In this document: positions 28,901 to 40,900 of the stretch, one piece after another | Layout: every line of letters starts with the position of its first letter | How positions within the stretch are numbered: the stretch's first letter is position 1 | Notes under the pieces: model-generated | What the model was told of the DNA's origin: nothing | What the model saw: only the letters and a program-made list of their open reading frames with translations | Databases searched by the model: none | Position numbers and translations under genes: made by a program | Assembly (NCBI RefSeq): GCF_017498545.1 | Contig: NZ_CP071793.1 | Location: forward strand, 5,896,001 to 5,960,000 | Direction of reading: 5' to 3' | Source: Sulfidibacter corallicola | GTDB taxonomy: Bacteria; Acidobacteriota; Holophagae; Acanthopleuribacterales; Acanthopleuribacteraceae | Length of the DNA: 64,000 bases

Positions 28901-31900
28901 GTGCGGCGGCCGGATGTACCCGTTTCATGACCCTGTTGGCGGCACTCGACGTCCTCGTCTTTCACCTTGCCGGCCAAACCGAATTCGTGATCGGTGTGCC
29001 GTCGGCCAACCGTGAGGATCCCCAAAGCCATCACACCGTCGGCTACATGGCCAACCTTCTGCCGGTACGGCGTCGTTTGGCGGCCGATCAGCCCTTCGTG
29101 GATCATCTCCGCCAAACGCGATCCGATCTCGGCGTCGTGTTCGCGCACCAGGACTACCCCTACGGCGACATGGTGAAGCACCTGGTCCAGAACCGTACGA
29201 CCGATCGCGGGCCCCTGGTGAATGTGGTCTTCAACGTGGAAACCGCCTTTTCCGAGCCGGTTTTCGATGGCTTGGACGTGACGGTGCTGCCGTCGCCGGT
29301 TCGGTTTCGGCCTTTCGATCTGAGCGTCAACATCGTCGAATTCGAAGGCCGTCTCTTCGCCGAATGCGATTTCAACACCGATCTCTTCGCCGAGGCATCC
29401 ATTCGCCGTTTCACCGACTATTATCGCAACCTGTTGCAAACCGTTCTGACCGATCCTGATCGGCCCATCGGCCGAGTGTCGCTTTTCTCCGAGCACGAGG
29501 CCCTGGAGTGGCGTGAATCGGTGGTTTCCACCCTTCAAACCTTCGAGGTGGCCGCGGACATCGCTTCCCGTTTCGAGCGGATGGCTGCGGCGCGGCCCGA
29601 GGCCGTCGCCCTGCGCGACGGGGATCGGAGCCTGACTTACCGGGAACTGGACCAGCGCGCCAACCAAATGGCCAGGCTGCTTCGGGACGAGGGGGTCGGA
29701 CCCGAAACACCGGTGGCGCTGCTACTGGACCGCTCGCTCGAGTTGGTCGTGGCCATGCTGGCAACGCTCAAGGCGGGAGGTACTTACATTCCTCTCGATC
29801 CCCGCTATCCCGTCGAGCGGCTGGAGCACATGGTGTCGGCGTCCGGTGCAGTACACCTGATTGGGCAGCCGCAAAGCGAGGAGAATACGCCCTGGTTCAC
29901 CGGTTGCCGGGTTTCCGTGGCGGATCCTCGGCTCGACCGCCATTCGGCAGGGCCTCTGGAACGCTTCCTGGCGGTCGATCAGAGTGCCTACATGATTTTC
30001 ACGTCCGGATCTACCGGCCGGCCCAAGGGCGTGGTCGTCACACATCGCAACGTGTTGCGGCTTTTCGCGGCCACCGAGGCCCTGTATGGCTTCGATGCCG
30101 AAGACGTGTGGACCCTTTTCCACTCGCCGGCCTTCGATTTCTCGGTGTGGGAGATTTGGGGGGCGCTGCTCTACGGCGGGTGCCTGGTGGTCGTTCCCTA
30201 CGAGGTGAGCCGCACGCCCGAGCGTTTCTACCGGCTCCTGGTCGACGAGCGGGTGACGGTTCTCAATCAAACGCCTTCGGCCTTCGCCCAGTTGATCGAA
30301 GTCGACGAACGCCAAGATGCGGTCGAATCCACGTCGTTGCGTTGGGTGATCTTCGGTGGGGAAGCCCTGCAGCCGGGCATGCTCGAACCCTGGTTCGCGC
30401 GCCACGGCGACGAGCGACCCGCGCTCGTCAACATGTACGGCATCACCGAAACCACCGTTCACGTGACCGAATACCGGCTGACCTCCGCCGACTTGATGCA
30501 CGGTCGCAGCGTGATCGGTAGGCCCATCGGCGATCTCGGATTGCTGGTCCTCGATGCGAACATGGAGCCGGTGCCGGTGGGCGTCGTCGGCGAACTCTAC
30601 GTCGCCGGTGCCGGCTTGGCGCGCGGGTATCGCGGTCAGCCAGGTCTCAGCGCCGATCGCTTCCTGCCCAATCCGTTCGGGCCGGCCGGATCGCGGCTGT
30701 ATCGCTCCGGCGATCTGGCTCGCTATCGACCGGACGGCAGCATCGAGTACCTCGGCCGCCGCGATCACCAGGTCAAGATTCGCGGGTTCCGGATCGAACT
30801 GGGCGAAATCGAGTCCGTCCTGATCGAACATCCTCGAATTCGGCAGGCCGTGGTTCTGGCCCATCGGGACAACCCAAACGATCACTGCAGGTTGGTGGCG
30901 TTCTATCGCGTGGAGGACGACGGTGATGCCATCGAGGTAAAAAGCTTGCGCGAACACGTGGCCCGGCGCCAACCCGATTACATGGTGCCCGCCCAGTTCG
31001 TGGCGGTGTCCGAGTTCCCGTTGACCTTGAACGGCAAGTTGGATCGCGGTTGCCTGGTGGTGCCGGACCAGGTGATCGAGGGCAAATCCGAGTCGCCTCC
31101 CGAAACTGAAACCGAGCGGACGCTCGCCGCCATTTGGGAACAGGTCCTCGGCGTGGCGCCCATCGGTCGCGACGACCGCTTCTTCGAGGTGGGCGGCGAT
31201 TCGATCCTGGCGCTCAAGATGTTGGCCCAGGCGCGTGAGCGGGACATTGAATTGGATTTCGCGCAGTTGTTCGAATACCAGCGGCTGGATCGACTGGCGG
31301 AAGCGGCCGACGCCGTCACCGAGCCCCGGCAGGCATGTGATGCGGATCCCTTCGCCGATCTGCGTGTCGAACTGAATCTCGACGGGGTCGATGGTGTGGT
31401 GGATGTCTACCCCATGGCCGCCATGCAGGAAGGCATGCTCTTCCACGCCGAATTGGAGAGTCATCACTCGCTCTACCACAACGTGTGTCTCTACCGGATT
31501 TCGGTTCCCTTCGAGGAGCGCCGTTTCAAAGCCGCCTTGGTTGAATTGTTCGCGACGCACGACGTCCTGCGGACCCACTTCAGCGAGCCGGGTGTGGCCA
31601 CGCCGTACCAGTGGGTGCGCGAGGAAGTCGAAGTTCCGCTGCAGGTGTTCAATTGGCGCGGCATCGATCCCGATCGGCGCGAAGAAGTGTTCGAAACCTG
31701 GTTCGAAACGGAAAAGTTCCGCCACTTCGATCTTCAGCGGGCGCCCTTGCTGCGGTTCCACGTGCTCCTGGATCACCAATCGGGGTTCGTGCTGGGCCTG
31801 ACGATGCATCACGCCATTCTCGATGGCTGGAGCCTGGCCCGCATGCTGACCGACCTGTTCCTGCTGTACACCGATCGACGTGACCGATTGCCGGCCTGCC

Positions 31901-34900
31901 CGCTGCGTTATCGGGACTTCGTGGCACTGGAGCGATCCTGCGTCGCCGCCGGCGATGCCGCCTCCTTTTGGCGCGAGCGATTGGGGGACACGGAGCCTTT
32001 CGCCTTGGCGCGCCTGCTGCCAGGCAACGACGCGATCGAGGTGGAGCCTTTCGGAACTCATGAAGTCTACATTCCGTCGGAAGTGGGTCGGGCGCTCGAG
32101 CGTCTGTCCCGGGATCGCGACGTGCCCCTCAAGAGTCTGGCGCTGGCGGCCCATTGCGTCGCGCTGAGCGTGCTTACGGGCAGTGACCGGGTGATGACCG
32201 GCATGATCGCCAACGGGCGGCCCGAAGAGGAAGGCGCCGATCGCGTGTTGGGTCTGTTCGTGAACACCCTGCCCATTTCCTGCGCAGTGGGTGGGCGCAC
32301 CTGGATCGATCTCGCGGAAAACCTGTGGCGCGATGAGCGGGACATGATGCCCCATCGTCGTTTCCCCATCTCCGAGATCTTCAACATGCAGGGTGGCGAG
32401 TTGTTCGACACCTATTTCAACTATCTGCATTTTCACGTTTTCCACGAACTCACCGGCGTCGAGATCGAAGAGCTGCCCGGATTCCAACGCACCAACTTCA
32501 CCCTGTGCACCAATTTCGGACGCGATGCCGGCGACGGCCACCTGCGCTTGGTGCTGGAGTACGACAGCGGGGTAGTCGATCCCGACCGACTGCAGGCGTT
32601 CGGCGATACCTGTCTTCGCGTCATGGAAGCGATGGCGGCGGAACCCGATTTGGGTCCGGACGACGTATCCCTGCTCAGTGAACGGACCTGGGCGCGACTT
32701 CAGCGGTGGAACCGGACCGAAGCCGTGCTTGCGGTTCATCCGGTCACGGTCGACTTCGAGGCGGTTGCCGCTTCGTTTCCAGACGCGGTCGCACTCGTCT
32801 TCGGCAATCGAACCTTGACCTACAGCGGGCTCAACCGCCGCGCCAATCGCATGGCGGCGGCACTTCGCGAGCGCGGGGTCGGTCCCGAAACACTTGTCGG
32901 TGTGTGTTTGCCGCGCGAACCGGACCTGGTGGTCAGCCTGTTGGCCGTGCTCAAGGCGGGCGGGGCCTACGTGCCCCTGGATCCTGACTATCCCGCCGCC
33001 CGACTCAACATGATGTTGGACGATGCAGGGGTGCGCCTGCTGTTGACCCACGCCGACCTCGTGGCCGATCTCGAAATGGGCGATGCCGACGTCCTGCTAC
33101 TCGATCGCATGCACTTCGACACCTACTCCGAGAGCGATCCGAAGCCCTATCCCGAACCGGATCACCTGGCCTACACCATCTATACCTCGGGTTCCACCGG
33201 GAAGCCCAAGGGCGTGCAGATCACCCACGGCGCCCTGCAGAATTTCCTGTGCGCCATGCGCAGCGAACCCGGACTCCACCGCGACGACTCGCTGCTGGCG
33301 GTGACTACCGTGTGTTTCGATATCGCCGCTCTGGAACTCTTCCTGCCGTTGACCGTCGGGGCGCGGGTCGTGCTGGTCGATCGCGAGACCGCGGTCGACG
33401 GTCGCCTGCTGTGTGAAGCGCTGGAACGCCACGAGGTGACGATCATGCAGGCCACACCGGCGACCTGGCGACTGCTGCTCGACGCCGATTGGGAGCCCAT
33501 GATCGGGTTCCGCGTGCTGTGTGGTGGCGAAGGCCTGCCGGTGGACCTGGCGCGGCGCCTGCTCGCCCTGCCGATTCGGCTGCACCACCTCTACGGACCA
33601 ACCGAAACCACGATCTGGTCCTCGACCGGTAGGTTGATGACGGATCAATTGGGCGAGCGCTATGCCCCGGTCGGTCAGCCGATCCAGAACACGCGGGCCT
33701 ACATCCTCGACGGCCATCTGAACCCGGTGTCCATCGGCGCGGTCGGGGATCTCTACCTGGCCGGCTCCGGTCTGGCCCGAGGGTATGCCGGACGGCCGAA
33801 ACGGACCGCCGTCGCCTTCCTGCCCGAACCCTTCGGACAGGAGGCCGGGTCGCGGATGTACGCCACGGGCGATCGGGCGCGTTTTCTCGACGACGGTTCG
33901 ATCGAGATTCTGGGACGGGGCGACAGCCAGGTCAAGATCCGCGGTTATCGCATCGAGCTGGGCGACATCGAGGCCGCGCTCGAGAGCCACGAACAAGTGA
34001 AGCAATGTGTGGTGACCGCTCCCGCCCGTGAGGATGGCTTTCGCGATTTGCACGCCTTCCTGATTCCTGCCGACGATGCGGATCGCGCGGCGTTGAACCC
34101 CGAGCAGGTGGCCCAATGGGAGCGCGTTTGGAGCGAAACCTACGGCGATGGGCAGGCTGCCGAGGATGCGGATCCGACCCTGAATCTCGTGGGTTGGAAT
34201 TCCAGCTACACCGGCCGGCCCCTGCCTCGGCGCGACATGCTGGAATGGGTCGATGCCACCGTGGCGCGGGTTGCCGATCTTCGACCCGGGCACATCTTGG
34301 AGGTGGGTTGCGGTTTGGGCTTGCTTCTGTTCCGCTTGGCGCCCCGTTGTCAGAGTTACTGGGCGACCGATCTGTCCCAGGCCGCCATCGACTACGTGGG
34401 CCGGCTCGCGCGCGAACGGGGCCTGAATCAGGTTCATCTCGAGACGGCCGAGGCCTGTGCCTTCGAAACCGAGGGCAAGGTGTTCGATCTGGTCCTTTTG
34501 AACTCGGTGGTTCAGTATTTTCCCTCCATGTCCTACCTGGTCGACGTGTTGAAGCGCGCTGCTGCCGCCGTGAGACCCGGCGGAGTGATCATGATCGGCG
34601 ACGTTCGCGAAAAACGCCTTCTGGAGGCCTTTCAGGCGTCGGTTCTGCTCGAGCGTACGGAGCCGGGTCGATCCGCCAGGGAACTGGTCGAAGAACTGGA
34701 CCGGCGGCTCATGGAAGAAGAGGAACTCGCCATCGATCACCAGTTTTTCAAGGCAGTGGTCGAGGAGCTTCCCGCGATCGCGGCGGTGGAGCTGTTGCCC
34801 AAGCCGGGTACTCGTCACAACGAAATGAATCGGTTCCGCTACGACGTCCTGTTGCACGTAGGCAACCCGAAAAAGGCCGTTTCGGTGGATGCGACTCTGG

Positions 34901-37900
34901 ACTGGAAGCGCGAGGTCAAGAGCCTGGACGGTCTGCGAGACCTGCTCTCCCAGCGCGACGCCGAGACGCTCCACATCACCGATGTGCCCAATGAACGGGT
35001 CGTTTCCGACGTGTTCGCCGGGCGATCCATGCGTCAGGCCGGGCCCGGTGACTCGGTGGCCGATCTTCGCGAGCGGCTGGCTCGATGCACGCTCGGCGGG
35101 GTGGATCCCTCCACACTCGAGAGTTCTCTTTCCGAAGTGGGGCGCCCCTACGCCATCGATTGGGGCGCCGACCGGTTCGAGTTGCTGATTGCGCCGGCCG
35201 GGGCATTGCGGCCTCGGTTCCCGATGCAAAGCTCGGAGCCCAAACCCTGGTCGCATTACGGATCCTATCCCTTGCGCGCCAAACTGCATCGCGATCTCGT
35301 GCCCCGATTGCGGGCCTATCTCGCCCAACGACTGCCCGAGTACATGGTCCCGTCCGGCTTCGTCCTGCTCGATCGCCTGCCGCTGACCGCCAACGGCAAG
35401 GTCGACCGCAAGGCACTCGTGCATCGCGCCGTGGAGAAGCGCGAACGGCAGGGGCACTGGGTGGCACCCCGCGGTGTGGTCGAGGAAGTGCTCGCCTCGG
35501 TCTGGCAGGAAATCCTCGGCCTCGATCGCGTGGGCTGTCACGATTCCTTCTTCGAACTCGGCGGCCATTCGCTGTTGGCCACGCGTCTCGTGGCTCGGGT
35601 TCGCGCGGCCTTTTCGGTCGAGATTTCCGTGCGCGACGTCTTCGATCGCCCGACCTTGGCGGCGCTGGCTCGGAGCGTCGAGCAACGGCGCAGCACGTCG
35701 CCTACGGTCGAGGAGACGCCGCGATCGTCCAGCGATGCACCGCCTCGGCTCCACTTCGCCCAAAGGCGGATGTGGCTCCTGGAACAGCTCGATGGGGGCA
35801 GCGCCCGCTACCTGATGCCGGCTGCGGTCCTGCTCGAAGGTCCCCTGGACGTGCCGGCGCTCAAATCGGCCTTCACGCTCGTCATGGCCCGTCACGAACC
35901 CCTGCGGATGACGATCGCGACACGCGATGGCGCGCCGGTCGCGATTCTCGGAGAGTCGCCGGATTTGACTCTGGAGATCGAAGACATCGCATCGGATGAG
36001 GTGGATCGACTGGTGCGAAACGAAGCGGTACGCCCCTTCGATCTTTCCCGAGAGATCCCGATCCGGGTGAGGCTGGCGCGGATCGAGCCGCAAAAACACC
36101 TGCTTTTGGTCACCTTGCACCACATCGCCGCCGACGCTTGGTCGCTCGGTGTGCTGATGTCGGAACTGTCCGCCGCCTATCGCGATCTGCGACAGGGGAA
36201 ATCGCCGCGCTTGGCTTCACTGTCCCATCGCTACTCGGATTTCGCCGCCTGGCAGGCGCATCAAATGCAGGGTCCGGCCTGGGAACAACGGCTCGACTTC
36301 TGGCGGGCGCATCTCGCCGATCTGCCCTCCGTGCTGGATCTTCCCACCGATCGACCGCGACCGACCGTTCAGACCAGTCACGGCGCCCTGTTCACTTTCG
36401 AATTGGGTGCGGAAATGTCTCGCGGGCTCGCCGGCCTGGCCCAACGCGAGAGTGTCAGCCTGTTCATGTTGATGCTCTCCGCCTTCCAGGTGTTCCTGGC
36501 GCGGCTCAGCGGCCAGGACGACGTGGCCGTGGGCACGGTCGATGCCAACCGCACGCGCGACCACTGGGAACCGCTGATCGGGTTCTTTGCCAATACCCTG
36601 GTTTTGCGTACCCGTCTGGCCGAAGTCGAGACGTTTACCGACGTTCTGGCGCGGGTTCGCGAGGATCTGCTGAAGGTGTTCCAGTATCGCGACATGCCCT
36701 TCGAAAAATTGGTCGAAGAGCTGCAGCCCGAGCGCAATCTCGCCTTTTCGCCTTTGTTCCAGGTGGGATTCACCTTCCAGAACACGGAACACGTCGAATT
36801 GGATTTGCCCGGCCTGACGGTTCACTCCGTCGCTTCCACCGAGGTCGGTGCTAAGTACGATCTGACCCTCGTCATGGAGACGCCCGAATCCGGCCTGCTG
36901 GGAACCTTCGAGTACAACGCGGACCTGTTCGAGGCTGAGACGATCGCGCGTTTCGTTCGGGGCTTCAAGGCTCTGTTGGCGGATATCCTGGCGCAGCCTC
37001 GTCTTTCTTGGCGCCGCTTGGCGTGCATGCCTTCGGCCGATCGGGATCAGGTCCTCCACGCTTGGCAGGTCGAAGCCGACGAGGCGTTGCGGGATCGGTG
37101 CTTCACCGATCTGTTCGGGGACCGGGTTCGCGAGCATGGATCGGCACCGGCCCTAATGTTCGAGGGCGGTTTCTGGTCCTACGCCGAATTGGATCGGCGA
37201 TCCGATCTCCTGGCCGCGACTTTCCGGGAAAAAGGTGTGACTTCGGAGGATCGGGTCGGTGTTGTCGCCGATCGCGTGCCCCTGACTTTGGCCGCCATGT
37301 TGGCCTGCTTCAAACTGGGTGCGGTCTACGTACCGCTGGATCCCGGTTATCCCGAACCCCGTCTGCGATTTATCGTCGAGGATGCCCACCTGACCCTGTG
37401 GGTCGGGGCCGATTCGGGGACCATGCCGCCACTCGGTGACAGCCTGCCGCGCCTGATCTGGTCGGATGATCGTTGGGATGTGCCCGTGCCTGGGCTTTCG
37501 GTGCGTGGGCCTTCTCCCGAGACCGGTGCGTATCTGATCTACACCTCGGGATCGACCGGACGGCCGAAAGGGGTCCTGGTGTCCCATCGCGGGTTGCCCA
37601 CCCTGGCGCACTGGCAACGACGAACCCTGGACGTGAAGCCCGGTGACCGCGTGCTTCAGTTCGCGTCGCCCAGTTTCGACGCCTCGATTTGGGAGACCAC
37701 CATGGCCTTCGCCCTGGGCGCGACTCTGTGCCTGGTGGGCAGCGAGCATCTGCTGCCAGGCCCGCCGCTTCGGCAAACCTGTGCTCGCTGGCGCATCACC
37801 CATCTCACGCTGCAACCTTCCGCGCTCAAGGCCATGCCCGATGCCGACCTGCCCGACCTGCGCACCGTCGTGGTCGCGGGTGAGGCCTGCACGGCCGATG

Positions 37901-40900
37901 TGGTGGCCCACGCGCCCAAGAGTGCCCGGCTCTTCAACGCCTATGGGCCGACCGAGGACACCGTGTGTTCCAGTGCGGTGTCGTGCGAATCCCAGGAGCC
38001 GGTGACCATCGGCACCCCGATCGACGGAGACCGGATCTACCTGCTCGACGAGCACATGCAACCGGTTCCGGTTGGCGTTCGCGGCGAACTGTACCTGAGC
38101 GGGATCGGCCTGGCCCGCGGCTATCATCGCCGGCCCGGTCACACCGCGCGGCGTTTCGTACCCAACCCCTTCAGCGGCATTCCCGGCGATCGCATGTACC
38201 GCACCGGCGATTTGGGTCGGTACGCGAGCGACGGCCGTATCGTCTTCCTCGGGCGCGTCGATCATCAGGTCAAGGTTCGCGGATTCCGGGTCGAAACGGC
38301 CGAGGTCGAGGCCGTCCTTGGTCGTTGCCCCGGGGTCGGGGAGCATCTGATCGTGGCCCAATCCGACGCTTCGGGCAGTTCCCGGTTGCTGGCATTCGTC
38401 ACCGGTTACGAGGGACGCCAACCCAAGGAAGCGGAACTGCGTCGGTACCTGGCCGAGGAGTTGCCCGGCTACATGGTGCCCAGCGCGATTCGGATTTGTG
38501 CTGCATTCCCGAAGACCCCTAACGGCAAAATCGATCGTGACGCGCTGTTGGCCGATTTCCATCGCCCCGCAGCGGAAGCGTCGCCGCGCCGTTCGGAAAC
38601 CCTGAATCCGTTGGAAATCGGTTTGATCGCCATCTGGGAATCCTTGCTGGATACCGCGCCGATCGGCACTCACGACAACTTTTTCGCCGTTGGCGGACAC
38701 AGTTTGCTCGCGGCCAAACTGATGGCTCGGATTCACGAGGCGTTTGGAATCGAACTGCCCGTCAAGAGTCTGTTCGAGCATCCCACAATCGAGGAATTGG
38801 CCGTTTGCGTGCGCCAAGCCGCCACCAAATCGGCGGAGCCCACGGTGGCCATTCCGCCGCGCGATGCACGTACCCCCGCGCCGCTGACCCACAACCAGGA
38901 ACGGCTTTGGTTCCTGCATCGGCTGGGGAGCGGCTCGGCTTACGACATCCCGTTGGCCCTGCGGATCCGGGGGCCGCTGCGGATCGGCTTGTGTCGCGAA
39001 GCGTTGGCGCGGCTCGTGCGCCGGCACGAGACCCTGCGCATGCGGTTCCCGGTGTTCGAGGACCGTGCCTGTCAGGAGGCGATGGCGCCCGAGTCCGTTC
39101 GGCTCTCCGTGGTCGATGCGTTCCTGGATGCGGATCGCGAAGAAGAAGGGCAGATTCAGGCCTTGTTGCAGGAAGCCTTTGGTGAGCCCATCGATCTCGA
39201 AGGCGGCCCCTCGTTTCGCGCCAAACTCTGGATCCTGGGCGACGAGGATCATCTGTTGTGTTTCAGTTGGTCTCACCTGATCGCCGATTTGCGTTCCGTC
39301 GAAGTGTTCTTTGGCGAATTCAGCGAGACCTATCGACGGTTGTCCCGCGATCCCGACGTGACCATGCAACCCTCGCCGCGCGTCCAGTTTGCCGACTTCG
39401 CCCAGTGGCAGCGCGATCGGTTGGCCGAACAGCGTCGTGTTCCGGACCTGGAGTACTGGCTGGACCGGCTGGCCGATCTGCCCGACGGCCTGGCTTTGCC
39501 CTACGATCGCCCACCGACCGCCCAAGTCGGGTTCCGCGGTGGGATTCGGCGTTTCGAACTGGACGGTTCGCTTCGTGCGGCCGTACTTCGCGTGGCCGCG
39601 AATCGGGGAGCCAGTCCATTCATGGTGTTGGTCGGTCTGTTCGCCGAACTGCTGGCCCGTTATTCGGGTCAGACCGACATCCTGTTGGGAACCCCGGTGA
39701 ACAACCGCAATCGTCCCGAACTGAGGGACATGATCGGCTATCTGGTAAACACCCTGGTATTGCGTATCGATTGTAGCGGCGATCCGAGTTTTCACGAGCT
39801 CTTGGACCGGGTCGCGGAGCGGGTCGGTGAAGCTCTGGCCCATGCCGAACTGCCGTTCGGGTTGCTGGTCGAAGAGCTGGCTTCCCGCCGGGCGCGCGGG
39901 CACGAGCCGTTGTTTCAGGTCATGATCAGTTACCAGGATGTTTCGGGCGCGGATCCTATCCCGGCGGAGCACTCCGATCTTCAGGTCACCTTGATCGAAC
40001 CTCCGGTATCCACCGCCAAGTTCCATCTCACCCTGGTTCTGACCGATCACGGCGATCGCATCGAGGCCGGCATGGAATACAACGCGGATCTGTTCGACGC
40101 CGAGACCGTGGATGCGCTGTGCGATTACCTGGTCACGTCCACCCGGCTCCGGCTGGATGCGCCGCAGCGACGGTCATCCGGATTGAGTTCGGTGCACGAG
40201 CCATGTCGCGATAGCTTTTGCCTGATCGGTCCGAAACCCACGGATCGTGAGGACGCGGACGTCGCGATCCATCAACGCATCGACGCCGTCGCGCGGCTTC
40301 ATGTAGGGGAACCGGCGCTGGTATACCGTGGTGAATCCTGGTCCTATCAACGCCTTCTCGAACGTGCGGACGACATCGCACTGCTGCTCATGGCCCGCGG
40401 CTTTGGATGTGAGGATCTGGTGTTGCTGGGGTTGCCCCGTTCACCGGAACTGCTGGCGGCGATGTTGGCCGTCTTGAAGGTCGGCGCGGCCTTCGTTCCG
40501 GTGGATCTGCATGCGCCCGCCCGCCGTCTGGTGGGGCAGACCGAATCCGTCGATCTGGTGCTGACCTCGGACGATTTGGTATCGCGCTTCGAACCCAATG
40601 CGCCGGAGCTTCTGGTCTTGCCGGAAACCATGGCGGCCAATCCCACCGTGCCGCAAATATCCCTTTCCGTGTTTCCCGAGCAACTGGCCTACGTGCTCTT
40701 CACGTCCGGTTCGACCGGTGTGCCCAAGGGATGTCAGATAACGCACGGCAATCTCGACCACTACTTGGACTGGGCCCTGTCGCGATATGTCGAGCCCGAA
40801 TCCTGCCGACGGTTTTCCTGGTTTACGCCGCTCACCTTCGACTTCACACTCACTGGCGTATTCTGCTGCCTCTTGCGTGGCGGGACCCTGCACATCTACG

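Noticed and set aside
31395..31500. Epimerisation domain in module 2
   Set aside because: The domain has HHAILDG and is followed directly by an A domain; it is a condensation domain.
37153..40050. A 965-codon open frame on the minus strand opposite the synthetase (and similar ones at 29722-33051 and 33097-36123)
   Set aside because: High-GC codon bias in the real gene keeps the antisense frame open; the translation is low-complexity with no domain, and the plus-strand NRPS domains are unambiguous.
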